In this document: in pieces, positions 1-5,086 of the stretch
Numbering within the stretch: position 1 is the stretch's first letter
Layout: each line of letters starts with the position of its first letter
NCBI GenBank assembly: GCA_021804705.1
Contig: JAJZHC010000117.1
Location: 1 to 5,086 of the forward strand
Direction: 5' to 3'
DNA from: Pseudomonadota bacterium
Lineage (GTDB): Bacteria; Pseudomonadota; Gammaproteobacteria; Burkholderiales; Ferrovaceae
Length of the DNA stretch: 5,086 bases
Notes under the pieces: generated by a model
The model's database searches: none
Told to the model about the DNA's origin: nothing
Seen by the model: the letters and a program-made list of their open reading frames with translations, nothing else
Position numbers and translations under genes: made by a program

Positions 1-468
1 GGCTCTCCCGTCATTTCCGTCGAAGGCCTGGTTGGGCAGGTTACTACCGTCAACCCCTTCAACGATGAAGTGACCCTGATCACCGACAAAAACCAGGCGC
101 TGCCCGTCATGGTCCTGCGCAATGGCCTGCGCGCCATGGCCTTTGGCAATGGTGAACCCGGCACCCTGTCGCTGCCTTACGTCCCCGTGGGCTCTGACAT
201 ACAGGCAGGCGATACGCTCGTCACCTCTGGCATCGATGGGGTCTACCCCGCGGGGCTGTCCGTGGCAACGGTCAAAAGCGTCGAGCGCGACTCCGTGTCG
301 GCTTTTGCCCACGTACAATGCATTCCCACTGCGGCGGTCTTCAGCCATCGCTATGTTCTGGTACTGGATGGCGTTCAGGCCCAGGAAGGGAGCCTTCCCA
401 ATCTGGACCAACCGCAGGATCAACCCCCGGGTACGACACGCCTCCTGCGAAAAGCCAAAAAACCCTGA
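1..468 (+). CDS. mreC: Rod shape-determining protein MreC, C-terminal part (5' end outside window)
   Basis: The reading frame is open from the first base to a TGA at 466-468 and gives 155 residues, about half of a usual MreC (roughly 280-350 aa). MreC is a bitopic inner-membrane protein whose periplasmic beta-rich domain binds PBP2 and helps activate the RodA-PBP2 pair. The visible part matches that periplasmic domain: VEGLVGQV near the start, then EVTLITDKNQALPV, VLRNGLRAMAFG, and GDTLVTSGIDGVYPAGLSVA, the hallmark C-terminal block of the family. After the last strand (HRYVLVLDG) comes a Pro/Gln-rich tail ending in basic residues (RLLRKAKKP), as is common at variable MreC C-termini. The missing N-terminal half should hold the membrane anchor and coiled coil. 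mreD starts 1 nt after the stop, which implies coupled translation. mreB would be expected upstream by family context; it is not in the window. Confidence 0.95.
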   Translation, partial: GSPVISVEGLVGQVTTVNPFNDEVTLITDKNQALPVMVLRNGLRAMAFGNGEPGTLSLPYVPVGSDIQAGDTLVTSGIDGVYPAGLSVATVKSVERDSVSAFAHVQCIPTAAVFSHRYVLVLDGVQAQEGSLPNLDQPQDQPPGTTRLLRKAKKP

Positions 469-469
469 C

Positions 470-991
470 ATGATCGGCACCACACAAGAACCGCAAATCC
501 TGAAACGCCCTGCTACGGTGCGCACGGTGGCATTGAGTTTTTTGCTGGCTTTTGTACTCATGTTGCTGCCCTGGAGCGGCCCCTGGCTGCTGCTGCGTCC
601 TGACTTCATGGCCCTGTTGCTGGTGTACTGGACGGTGCGCGAGCCCATGCTGATTGGCGGCTGGATTGCCTTCACACTGGGCATTTTCGCCGATGTGGCC
701 GACAGTTCAACCCTTGGCATCCATGCCCTGGGCTATTCCATCGTGTACTTTCTGGCGATTCATTACCGAACGCGCATCCTGTCGTTCTATGCGGCCAACC
801 AGGCGCTGCACATCCTGCCCATTCTTTTCGTCAGCCAACTCGTCACGGCGCTCGCAGCCCTGATCCTCAAGTTTCCGCTGCCGGGTTGGCTGTGGTGGTT
901 CCAGGCTCCCCTCACGGCGCTCTTGTGGGTGGCCTTGCCCACCCTGCTGGAACACCAGCCAGCGCGCGACGAACACTCCCGGGTGTCGTAA
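470..991 (+). CDS. mreD: Rod shape-determining membrane protein MreD
   Basis: This is a 173-residue, very hydrophobic protein, close to the usual MreD length of about 160-180 aa. MreD is an integral inner-membrane part of the elongasome and works with MreC. By eye there are about six membrane segments, near residues 19-34, 44-56, 59-78, 82-98, 111-133 and 138-160. Family-typical features are RPDF followed by LLLVYWTVREP (residues 43-59), the G-x-x-x-D pattern in GIFADV (71-76), and LGIHALGYS (82-90). The ATG at 470 lies 1 nt after the mreC stop. The frame is open further upstream through mreC, but that part reads as out-of-frame Arg/Pro/Ser-rich sequence, so it is not coding. No clear Shine-Dalgarno sequence precedes the ATG, so translation is probably coupled to mreC. 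Identification rests on sequence pattern plus position, because MreD is poorly conserved. Confidence 0.93.
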   Translation: MIGTTQEPQILKRPATVRTVALSFLLAFVLMLLPWSGPWLLLRPDFMALLLVYWTVREPMLIGGWIAFTLGIFADVADSSTLGIHALGYSIVYFLAIHYRTRILSFYAANQALHILPILFVSQLVTALAALILKFPLPGWLWWFQAPLTALLWVALPTLLEHQPARDEHSRVS

Positions 992-993
992 AA

Positions 994-2892
994 GTGCGTC
1001 AGACGCTTCGCAACCCCCAGGAAGAACGCTGGCAATTCCAGTTGCGCCTGAAGGTCCTGTCCGGATTGATCTTCGTCCTGTGCCTGCTGCTGCTGGCAAG
1101 ACTGGTGTGGTTGCAGGTGGTCTCCCACGGGTACTACCATACGCTCGCCGAAGCCAACCGGATCAGCATCGTCCCCATCGTCCCCAATCGCGGCCTGATT
1201 CTGGACCGAAACGGCGCCGTTATGGCCGAGAACAATTCCACCTATACACTGGAAATCAATCCGGCCCGCAGTGGCGACCTCGATACGGTCATCAACCAGC
1301 TCTCCACGCTTGTCACCATCACGCCTTCAGACCGCAAGCTGTTTCGCAAACTGCTGGATGAAACTCACGGCCTGTCCCCGGCACCCATTCGAAACCGGTT
1401 GACCGAGGCGGAAATCGCGCGCCTTTCGGTCAATCGCTATCGTCTGCCGGGCGTGGACATTCAGGCGCGCCTGATCCGCACTTATCCGCTGGGAAGCAGC
1501 GCCTCACACCTGATCGGCTATATCGGCCGGATCAATCAGGACGATCAGGACCGCCTGGATGATCAAAACCTGACGGACCAGTATCGCGGTACCAACCATA
1601 TCGGCAAGCTTGGCATTGAAGGTCGCTATGAACAGGAATTGCACGGCATCACGGGCTCGGAGCAGGTGGAGACCGATGCCGGGGGCCATGGCGTCCGCTC
1701 CCTGGCACGCATCGACCCGGTCGCCGGCAATGACCTCACCCTGACCATTGACGCCAACCTGCAACAAGCTGCCGAAAAGGCTTTCGGAGAACACCGGGGT
1801 GCCCTTGTGGCCATCGAGCCCGCTACCGGAGAAATCCTGGCCTTTGTGAGCCAGCCAGGATTTGACCCCAATCTGTTCGTGGATGGCATTGATCAGGACA
1901 ACTGGAATGCCCTCAACAACTCTCCCGACAAGCCGCTCAACAACCGGGCCCTGCGCGGGCAGTACCCTCCAGGCTCGACGATCAAACCCCTGATGGCCCT
2001 GGCAGCCCTGACGCTAGGCAAGCGCAGCACGACCTTCAAAGTGTCCGATCCCGGGTATTTTTCCTTCCCGGGCAGCAGCCATCGTTATCGTGACTGGCGC
2101 GAAGGCGGCCACGGCATGGTCGACATGCACCTGTCCATCGTGCAGTCCTGCGACACCTATTACTACAGCCTGGCCAACGATCTGGGCATTGACGCCATGC
2201 ACGACTTTTTTACCCAGTTTGGATTCGGCCAGAAGACCGGGATCGACATGGATGGCGAAATGTCCGGGCTGTATCCCTCTATCGAATGGAAACAAAAGCG
2301 CTTCAAACAGGATTGGTATGGGGGCGAAACCGTCATCAGCGGCATCGGACAGGGCTACGTCCTGGCCACACCGTTACAATTGGCGCAGGCCATGGCCACA
2401 CTGGCCAATCGTGGCATCATGATGCGTCCCCATCTGGTGCGCGCCATCCGTGATCGCGCCACCGGCACGGTACGCACTCTGCCCCTTGAAACGGTGCGCA
2501 CTGTGCCACTCAAGGAGACTGATGTGGATTTTGTCCGCGACGCCATGGTGGATGTCATGAAACCAGGGGGAACGGCAGCCCAGGCAGGGGCTGGCGCCAC
2601 CTACAGCATCGCCGGAAAAACCGGTACGGCCCAGGTCGTGGGCGTGCGCCAGGGCGAGAAATACAGTGAAAGCCACACGGCCGAGCGCAATCGCGACCAT
2701 GCCCTGTTCGTGGCCTTTGCCCCTGCGGATCAACCGAAAATTGCCGTAGCGGTGCTGGTGGAAAATGGTGGCCACGGCGGCTCCATCGCCGCCCCCATTG
2801 CGCGCCAGGTTCTGGATTTCTATCTGTTGGGGCAAAAGGTGAAGGCCGTGCCAGACGCCAATGATGCAGGAGACGACAGTGCTCACGATTAA
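994..2892 (+). CDS. mrdA: Penicillin-binding protein 2, peptidoglycan DD-transpeptidase of the elongasome
   Basis: This 632-residue class B penicillin-binding protein matches the length of E. coli PBP2 (633 aa). It crosslinks stem peptides of new lateral-wall strands made by RodA and is a beta-lactam target. A short cytoplasmic N-terminus precedes a single membrane anchor (about 21-42, ending LARLVWLQVV). The pedestal domain begins at NRGLILDRNG (65-74) and includes THGLSP, RLIRTYPLG, and HIGKLGIEGRYEQELHG (202-218). The transpeptidase domain carries all three motifs: SxxK in PPGSTIKP (nucleophile Ser328, Lys331), S385-C-D387 (the SxD form usual for PBP2), and KTG at 542-544 in AGKTGTAQ. The GTG at 994 is chosen because the frame upstream overlaps mreD and the conserved N-terminus begins here; it lies 2 nt after the mreD stop and has only a weak Shine-Dalgarno sequence. 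An imperfect tandem repeat of eight residues lies at 492-507. The C-terminal tail overlaps the rodA start. Confidence 0.97.
   Translation: MRQTLRNPQEERWQFQLRLKVLSGLIFVLCLLLLARLVWLQVVSHGYYHTLAEANRISIVPIVPNRGLILDRNGAVMAENNSTYTLEINPARSGDLDTVINQLSTLVTITPSDRKLFRKLLDETHGLSPAPIRNRLTEAEIARLSVNRYRLPGVDIQARLIRTYPLGSSASHLIGYIGRINQDDQDRLDDQNLTDQYRGTNHIGKLGIEGRYEQELHGITGSEQVETDAGGHGVRSLARIDPVAGNDLTLTIDANLQQAAEKAFGEHRGALVAIEPATGEILAFVSQPGFDPNLFVDGIDQDNWNALNNSPDKPLNNRALRGQYPPGSTIKPLMALAALTLGKRSTTFKVSDPGYFSFPGSSHRYRDWREGGHGMVDMHLSIVQSCDTYYYSLANDLGIDAMHDFFTQFGFGQKTGIDMDGEMSGLYPSIEWKQKRFKQDWYGGETVISGIGQGYVLATPLQLAQAMATLANRGIMMRPHLVRAIRDRATGTVRTLPLETVRTVPLKETDVDFVRDAMVDVMKPGGTAAQAGAGATYSIAGKTGTAQVVGVRQGEKYSESHTAERNRDHALFVAFAPADQPKIAVAVLVENGGHGGSIAAPIARQVLDFYLLGQKVKAVPDANDAGDDSAHD
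2467..2514 (+). repeat. Imperfect 24-bp direct tandem repeat inside mrdA
   Basis: Two adjacent 24-nt units, 2467-2490 and 2491-2514, agree at 18 of 24 positions by my count. Both begin ACGGT and share CGCACT. They encode TVRTLPLE followed by TVRTVPLK (PBP2 residues 492-499 and 500-507), so the reading frame is kept. The repeat lies between the SxD and KTG motifs, in a stretch that joins RPHLVRAIRD to the helix DVDFVRDAMVDVM and is variable in length across PBP2 proteins. It looks like a small in-frame duplication that has since diverged. The alternative is chance similarity of two short beta-strand-like segments. Confidence 0.6.
2868..2872 (+). promoter_or_regulatory. Shine-Dalgarno site deciding the rodA start
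   Basis: AGGAG lies 6 nt upstream of the GTG at 2879, an ideal spacing. The alternative in-frame ATG codons at 2861 and 2864 have no comparable site: the nearest purine-rich stretch, GAAGG at 2841-2845, is about 15 nt away. The site sits within the last codons of mrdA, so ribosomes finishing PBP2 could load directly onto rodA. Confidence 0.7.
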
Positions 2893-3979
2893 GGAATTGC
2901 GCGCACGACTGGTGGCTCCCCTCGACCCCACCCTGTTCAACACCAGCCTGCTGCTGATGGCACTGGGTTTTGTGGTCCTCTACAGCGCATCCGGCTCAGA
3001 CATGGGCAAGGTTGCAAGCCAGGCGCGCAACCTGGGGCTCGCCTTCATGGCCATGTGGGCCATGGCCATCACGCCGCCACATAAAATCGAGCGGGTGGTT
3101 TTTCCGGTCTACGTCGTGGCCCTGGTAGCCCTGGTGGGCGTGGCGCTGTTCGGCGAAGTCAGCCATGGCGCGCGACGCTGGCTCCATATGGGCCCCGTGC
3201 GCATCCAACCATCCGAATTGATGAAAATTGCCTTGCCGCTGGCCCTCGCGGGGTATTTTGAATGGCGCGGCAAGGCCATCACCTGGCGCGATTTCGTAGT
3301 GGCCGCCGTGCTGTTGCTGGTTCCGGTGGCCCTGGTGATCCGCCAGCCAGACCTGGGCACGGCACTGCTGATTGCCTCCTCTGGCTTTTACGTGCTGTAT
3401 TTTGCCGGCCTGTCCTGGAAGGTCATGGGCGGATTGTTTGCGGCGGGCCTCGCTGCCATGCCCTTTGTATGGCACGTCCTGCATGACTATCAGAAAAAAC
3501 GCATTCTGACATTGCTTGATCCCAGCCAGGATCCGCTGGGTGCGGGTTATCACACCCTCCAGTCCATGATTGCCCTGGGCTCGGGCGGGTTGATCGGCAA
3601 GGGCTGGCTACGGGGGACGCAGTCCCACCTGGACTTCCTTCCCGAGCACACCACCGACTTCATCTTCGCCGTGTTTGGTGAAGAGTTCGGCCTGCTGGGC
3701 GAGATGGTCTTCCTGGCAGCCATGCTGGTCATCATCACGCGCGGCCTGTTCATTGCCAATGAAGGTTCAACCCCCTTTGCCCGGCTGGTGGCCGGTTCGC
3801 TGTCCATGACCCTGTTCACTTACACTTTCGTCAACATGGGCATGGTCAGCGGGATACTGCCCGTCGTCGGCGTCCCGCTGCCCTTTTTGAGTTATGGCGG
3901 CACCTCGCTCGTCACGCTGTTCATCAGTATTGGCATTTTGATGAGCGTTCACCATCACCGTAAACTGGTCAAACAATGA
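2879..3979 (+). CDS. rodA: RodA, SEDS-family peptidoglycan glycosyltransferase
   Basis: RodA polymerises lipid II into glycan strands at the inner membrane and forms the core elongasome synthase with PBP2, encoded just upstream. From the GTG at 2879 it has 366 residues, against about 370 in E. coli. About ten membrane segments are visible, beginning with FNTSLLLMALGFVVLYSAS (20-38). SEDS hallmarks are GARRWLHMGPVRIQPSELMK (97-116), RQPDLGTALL (155-164), and LPEHTTDFIFAVFGEEFG (254-271). Asp260 in the last of these matches the catalytic aspartate of E. coli RodA (Asp262). The C-terminal block GILPVVGVPLPFLSYGGTS (325-343) is also typical. The GTG is preferred over ATG 2861 (372 aa) because AGGAG precedes it by 6 nt; the difference affects only six N-terminal residues. 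The gene overlaps mrdA by 14 nt (32 nt if ATG 2861 is used), and its stop overlaps the rlpA start. It is RodA rather than FtsW because of the mrdA context and the length. Confidence 0.96.
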   Translation: MLTIKELRARLVAPLDPTLFNTSLLLMALGFVVLYSASGSDMGKVASQARNLGLAFMAMWAMAITPPHKIERVVFPVYVVALVALVGVALFGEVSHGARRWLHMGPVRIQPSELMKIALPLALAGYFEWRGKAITWRDFVVAAVLLLVPVALVIRQPDLGTALLIASSGFYVLYFAGLSWKVMGGLFAAGLAAMPFVWHVLHDYQKKRILTLLDPSQDPLGAGYHTLQSMIALGSGGLIGKGWLRGTQSHLDFLPEHTTDFIFAVFGEEFGLLGEMVFLAAMLVIITRGLFIANEGSTPFARLVAGSLSMTLFTYTFVNMGMVSGILPVVGVPLPFLSYGGTSLVTLFISIGILMSVHHHRKLVKQ

Positions 3980-4533
3980 ATTTCACCTGGCGCATGGCCA
4001 TCATCCTGTCGCTCTCGGCGCTTCTTGGCGCGTGCGCCTCGACGCCCTCCAAAACCGCTTCAGCGGGGTCTGGAAAGGGGGGCTATTATCTCGATGACGG
4101 CCCGGAAAATCACCCGCCCGAGCATCTGGATCGCATTCCCGATGCCGTCCCCAAAAAGGAGCCGCTGCACAAGTTTGCCAACAAACCCTATACGGCCTTC
4201 GGCAAGGTTTATGTACCGGATACCTCAGACAAGCCTTACAAGGAACGAGGGGTGGCCTCGTGGTACGGCAAGCGCTATCACAACCAGAAAACCTCCAGCG
4301 GTGAACCTTACGACATGTATGCCATGACGGCGGCTCATCCCACGCTGCCCATTCCCAGCTATGTGCGGGTCACCAACCTGTCCAATCACAAGTCGGTGGT
4401 GGTTCGCATCAATGATCGGGGTCCGTTCCGTTCGGACCGCCTGATCGATTTAAGCTATACCGCGGCCTGGAAGCTGGGTTACATCAACCAGGGCAGCACC
4501 GAAGTGGAGGTGGAGCGCCTATTTCCAAAATGA
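3976..4533 (+). CDS. rlpA: RlpA-like septal-ring lytic transglycosylase lipoprotein, without SPOR domain
   Basis: This 185-residue predicted lipoprotein has a signal peptide (1-19) ending in the lipobox LGAC, with Cys20 as the lipidated residue. The residue after it is Ala, not Asp, which fits sorting to the outer membrane. Residues about 35-82 form a linker (GGYYLDDGPENHPPEHLDRI, then FANKPYTAFGKVYVP). The double-psi beta-barrel domain covers about 90-182: GVASWYGKRYHNQKTSSGEPYD, AAHPTLPIPSYVRVTNL, VVVRINDRGPF, RLIDLSYTAAWKLGY. Glu110, His121 and Asp147 align by motif with the catalytic residues of Pseudomonas aeruginosa RlpA, which cleaves glycan lacking stem peptides, so an active lytic transglycosylase is likely. 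Many RlpA proteins, such as E. coli's at about 360 aa, carry a C-terminal SPOR domain; this one stops just after the barrel. The ATG overlaps the rodA stop as ATGA and has no clear Shine-Dalgarno sequence, so translation is probably coupled. Confidence 0.93.
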   Translation: MNFTWRMAIILSLSALLGACASTPSKTASAGSGKGGYYLDDGPENHPPEHLDRIPDAVPKKEPLHKFANKPYTAFGKVYVPDTSDKPYKERGVASWYGKRYHNQKTSSGEPYDMYAMTAAHPTLPIPSYVRVTNLSNHKSVVVRINDRGPFRSDRLIDLSYTAAWKLGYINQGSTEVEVERLFPK

Positions 4534-4540
4534 CGCGGAG

Positions 4541-4546
4541 TATAAT
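4541..4546 (+). promoter_or_regulatory. Possible -10 box of an internal promoter for dac
   Basis: A perfect TATAAT lies in the only real intergenic gap, 8 nt after the rlpA stop and 27 nt before the dac start codon. A start about 7 nt downstream would leave a leader of roughly 20 nt containing a weak AGG (4563-4565) 8 nt from the ATG. No good -35 is visible at 16-18 bp spacing; the nearest resemblance, TTTCCA at 4522-4527, is only 13 bp away. There is also no extended -10 TG. The box stands out against GC-rich surroundings, but a chance match is possible. I see no terminator hairpin in this gap, so readthrough from rlpA is also likely. Confidence 0.4.
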
Positions 4547-4573
4547 GGCGGTTTTGGCCTTCAGGTTACTGTC

Positions 4574-5086
4574 ATGCGTCGTCTGTTCTACCCGTTCTTT
4601 CTGTTGTTCTGTCTCATCCCAGCCATTGCCGCCCCAGCAGACGCCCCCCTCACGGCCCCCTATGTGGCTGCCCGCGCATACACCCTGATCGAGGTGGAAA
4701 GCGGTCAGCTCCTGGCTGCACTCAACCCTGACCAGCGCATCGAGCCCGCTTCGCTGACCAAGTTGATGACGGTCTACCTGACCTTCAAGGCCCTGAAAGA
4801 AAAAACACTGTCGCCCTCGCAGCCCATTCCGGTGTCAGAGCATGCCTGGAAGGCCGAGGGCTCGCGCATGTTCATCGACCCCCTGAAGCCCGTTACCGTG
4901 GATGAACTGATCCATGGGGTCATCATCCAGTCTGGCAACGATGCCAGCATTGCACTGGCCGAAGCGATGGCAGGCTCGGAGGATGCCTTTGCCGAACGCA
5001 TGAACAAAATGGCCAGCGCCCTGGGCATGGACAACACCCACTTCGTCAACGCCACCGGTCTGCCCAACCCGCAGCACTACACCACA
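4574..5086 (+). CDS. dacA: D-alanyl-D-alanine carboxypeptidase, PBP5/PBP6 type (3' end outside window)
   Basis: The frame opens at the ATG at 4574 and runs without a stop to the end of the window, giving 171 residues of a protein usually about 380-400 aa long. It matches the peptidase S11 family (E. coli PBP5/PBP6), periplasmic enzymes that remove the terminal D-Ala from pentapeptide stems and so limit crosslinking. A signal peptide is clear: basic MRR, a hydrophobic core (FYPFFLLFCLIP), and likely cleavage after AIA at residue 19. ARAYTLIEVESGQLLA (33-48) follows, then the SxxK motif in EPASLTKLMT (nucleophile Ser60, Lys63) and the SxN motif S120-G-N122 in IIQSGNDASIALAE. Also typical is MNKMASALGMDNTHFVNATGL (143-163). 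The KTG motif and C-terminal membrane-binding helix would lie beyond the edge. DacA and DacC cannot be told apart here; in betaproteobacteria this locus is often labelled dacC. It starts 40 nt after rlpA, less tightly joined than the upstream genes. Confidence 0.95.
   Translation, partial: MRRLFYPFFLLFCLIPAIAAPADAPLTAPYVAARAYTLIEVESGQLLAALNPDQRIEPASLTKLMTVYLTFKALKEKTLSPSQPIPVSEHAWKAEGSRMFIDPLKPVTVDELIHGVIIQSGNDASIALAEAMAGSEDAFAERMNKMASALGMDNTHFVNATGLPNPQHYTT

Noticed and set aside
122..469. The mreD reading frame stays open upstream through mreC, suggesting a 289-aa protein.
   Set aside because: The upstream part is the +2 frame of mreC and reads as low-complexity Arg/Pro/Ser/Trp-rich sequence. 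MreD family length and motifs fit a start at 470.
515..525. An 11-base match (ACGGTGCGCAC) shared between mreD and the mrdA repeat at 2491-2501.
   Set aside because: Both encode TVRT in different proteins; a match of this size is expected by chance given the same preferred codons.
886..993. Possible earlier start for PBP2 within mreD, giving about 668 aa.
   Set aside because: The extra residues are an out-of-frame reading of the mreD C-terminus. The conserved PBP2 N-terminus begins just after GTG 994, and length from there fits the family.
1535..1552. Nine-base tandem similarity (ATCAGGAC repeated) in mrdA.
   Set aside because: It encodes part of the polar NQDDQDRLDDQ stretch in a region where PBP2 proteins are normally Asp/Asn/Lys-rich; two short copies are readily explained by codon composition.
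2374..2943. Long open frame on the minus strand (189 codons) opposite the end of mrdA and start of rodA.
   Set aside because: It lies opposite well-supported genes, shows no recognisable motif or ribosome site, and is His/Gly/Arg-rich as expected of an antisense shadow in GC-rich coding DNA.
2996..3553. Long open frame on the minus strand (185 codons) opposite rodA.
   Set aside because: It is the complement of a membrane-protein gene; the Gln/His/Arg-rich translation is the usual mirror of hydrophobic codons and matches no family I know.
4534..4573. Possible terminator between rlpA and dac.
   Set aside because: The only T-run is short (TTTT in GGCGGTTTTGG) and I find no stable inverted repeat ahead of it.
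4774..5077. Two overlapping minus-strand frames opposite the dac gene.
   Set aside because: The + strand here encodes clear SxxK and SGN motifs of a DD-carboxypeptidase, so both are shadows.

Overview
This window is a densely packed cell-elongation and cell-wall cluster in which every gene lies on the + strand. In order it holds the C-terminal half of mreC, mreD, mrdA (penicillin-binding protein 2), rodA (mrdB), rlpA, and the first 171 codons of a D-alanyl-D-alanine carboxypeptidase of the dacA/dacC (PBP5/PBP6) type. All six reading frames continue familiar protein families, and no gene is unrecognised. Almost all of the window is coding: the only gap longer than a few bases is about 40 bp between rlpA and dac.

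The likely host is a Gram-negative rod, most probably a betaproteobacterium. The evidence is the outer-membrane lipoprotein RlpA, the moderately high G+C with even codon use, and the gene order mreCD-mrdA-rodA-rlpA-dac, which is familiar from Nitrosomonadales-like and related betaproteobacteria. The species cannot be named from the sequence.

Layout: mreC (1-468, 5' end outside the window) is followed after 1 nt by mreD (470-991), and after 2 nt by mrdA (994-2892, GTG start). rodA overlaps the end of mrdA; its best start is a GTG at 2879 with a clear Shine-Dalgarno sequence. The rodA stop and the rlpA start share ATGA (3976-3979). rlpA ends at 4533. A short spacer with a TATAAT box precedes dac (4574 to the window end). 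These junctions suggest one translationally coupled transcript, with a possible extra promoter for dac.

How the genes work together: MreC and MreD are membrane parts of the elongasome (Rod complex) that link MreB to the enzymes. RodA polymerises glycan strands from lipid II, and PBP2 crosslinks them. RlpA is predicted to be an outer-membrane-anchored lytic transglycosylase or peptidoglycan-binding lipoprotein, and the DacA/C enzyme trims terminal D-Ala from pentapeptide stems. Synthesis and remodelling of the lateral wall are thus encoded side by side.

I found no mobile element, CRISPR array, RNA gene or unfamiliar system. The points worth a second look are modest: an RlpA without a SPOR domain, a small tandem duplication inside mrdA, the rodA start nested in mrdA, and the possible internal promoter before dac.
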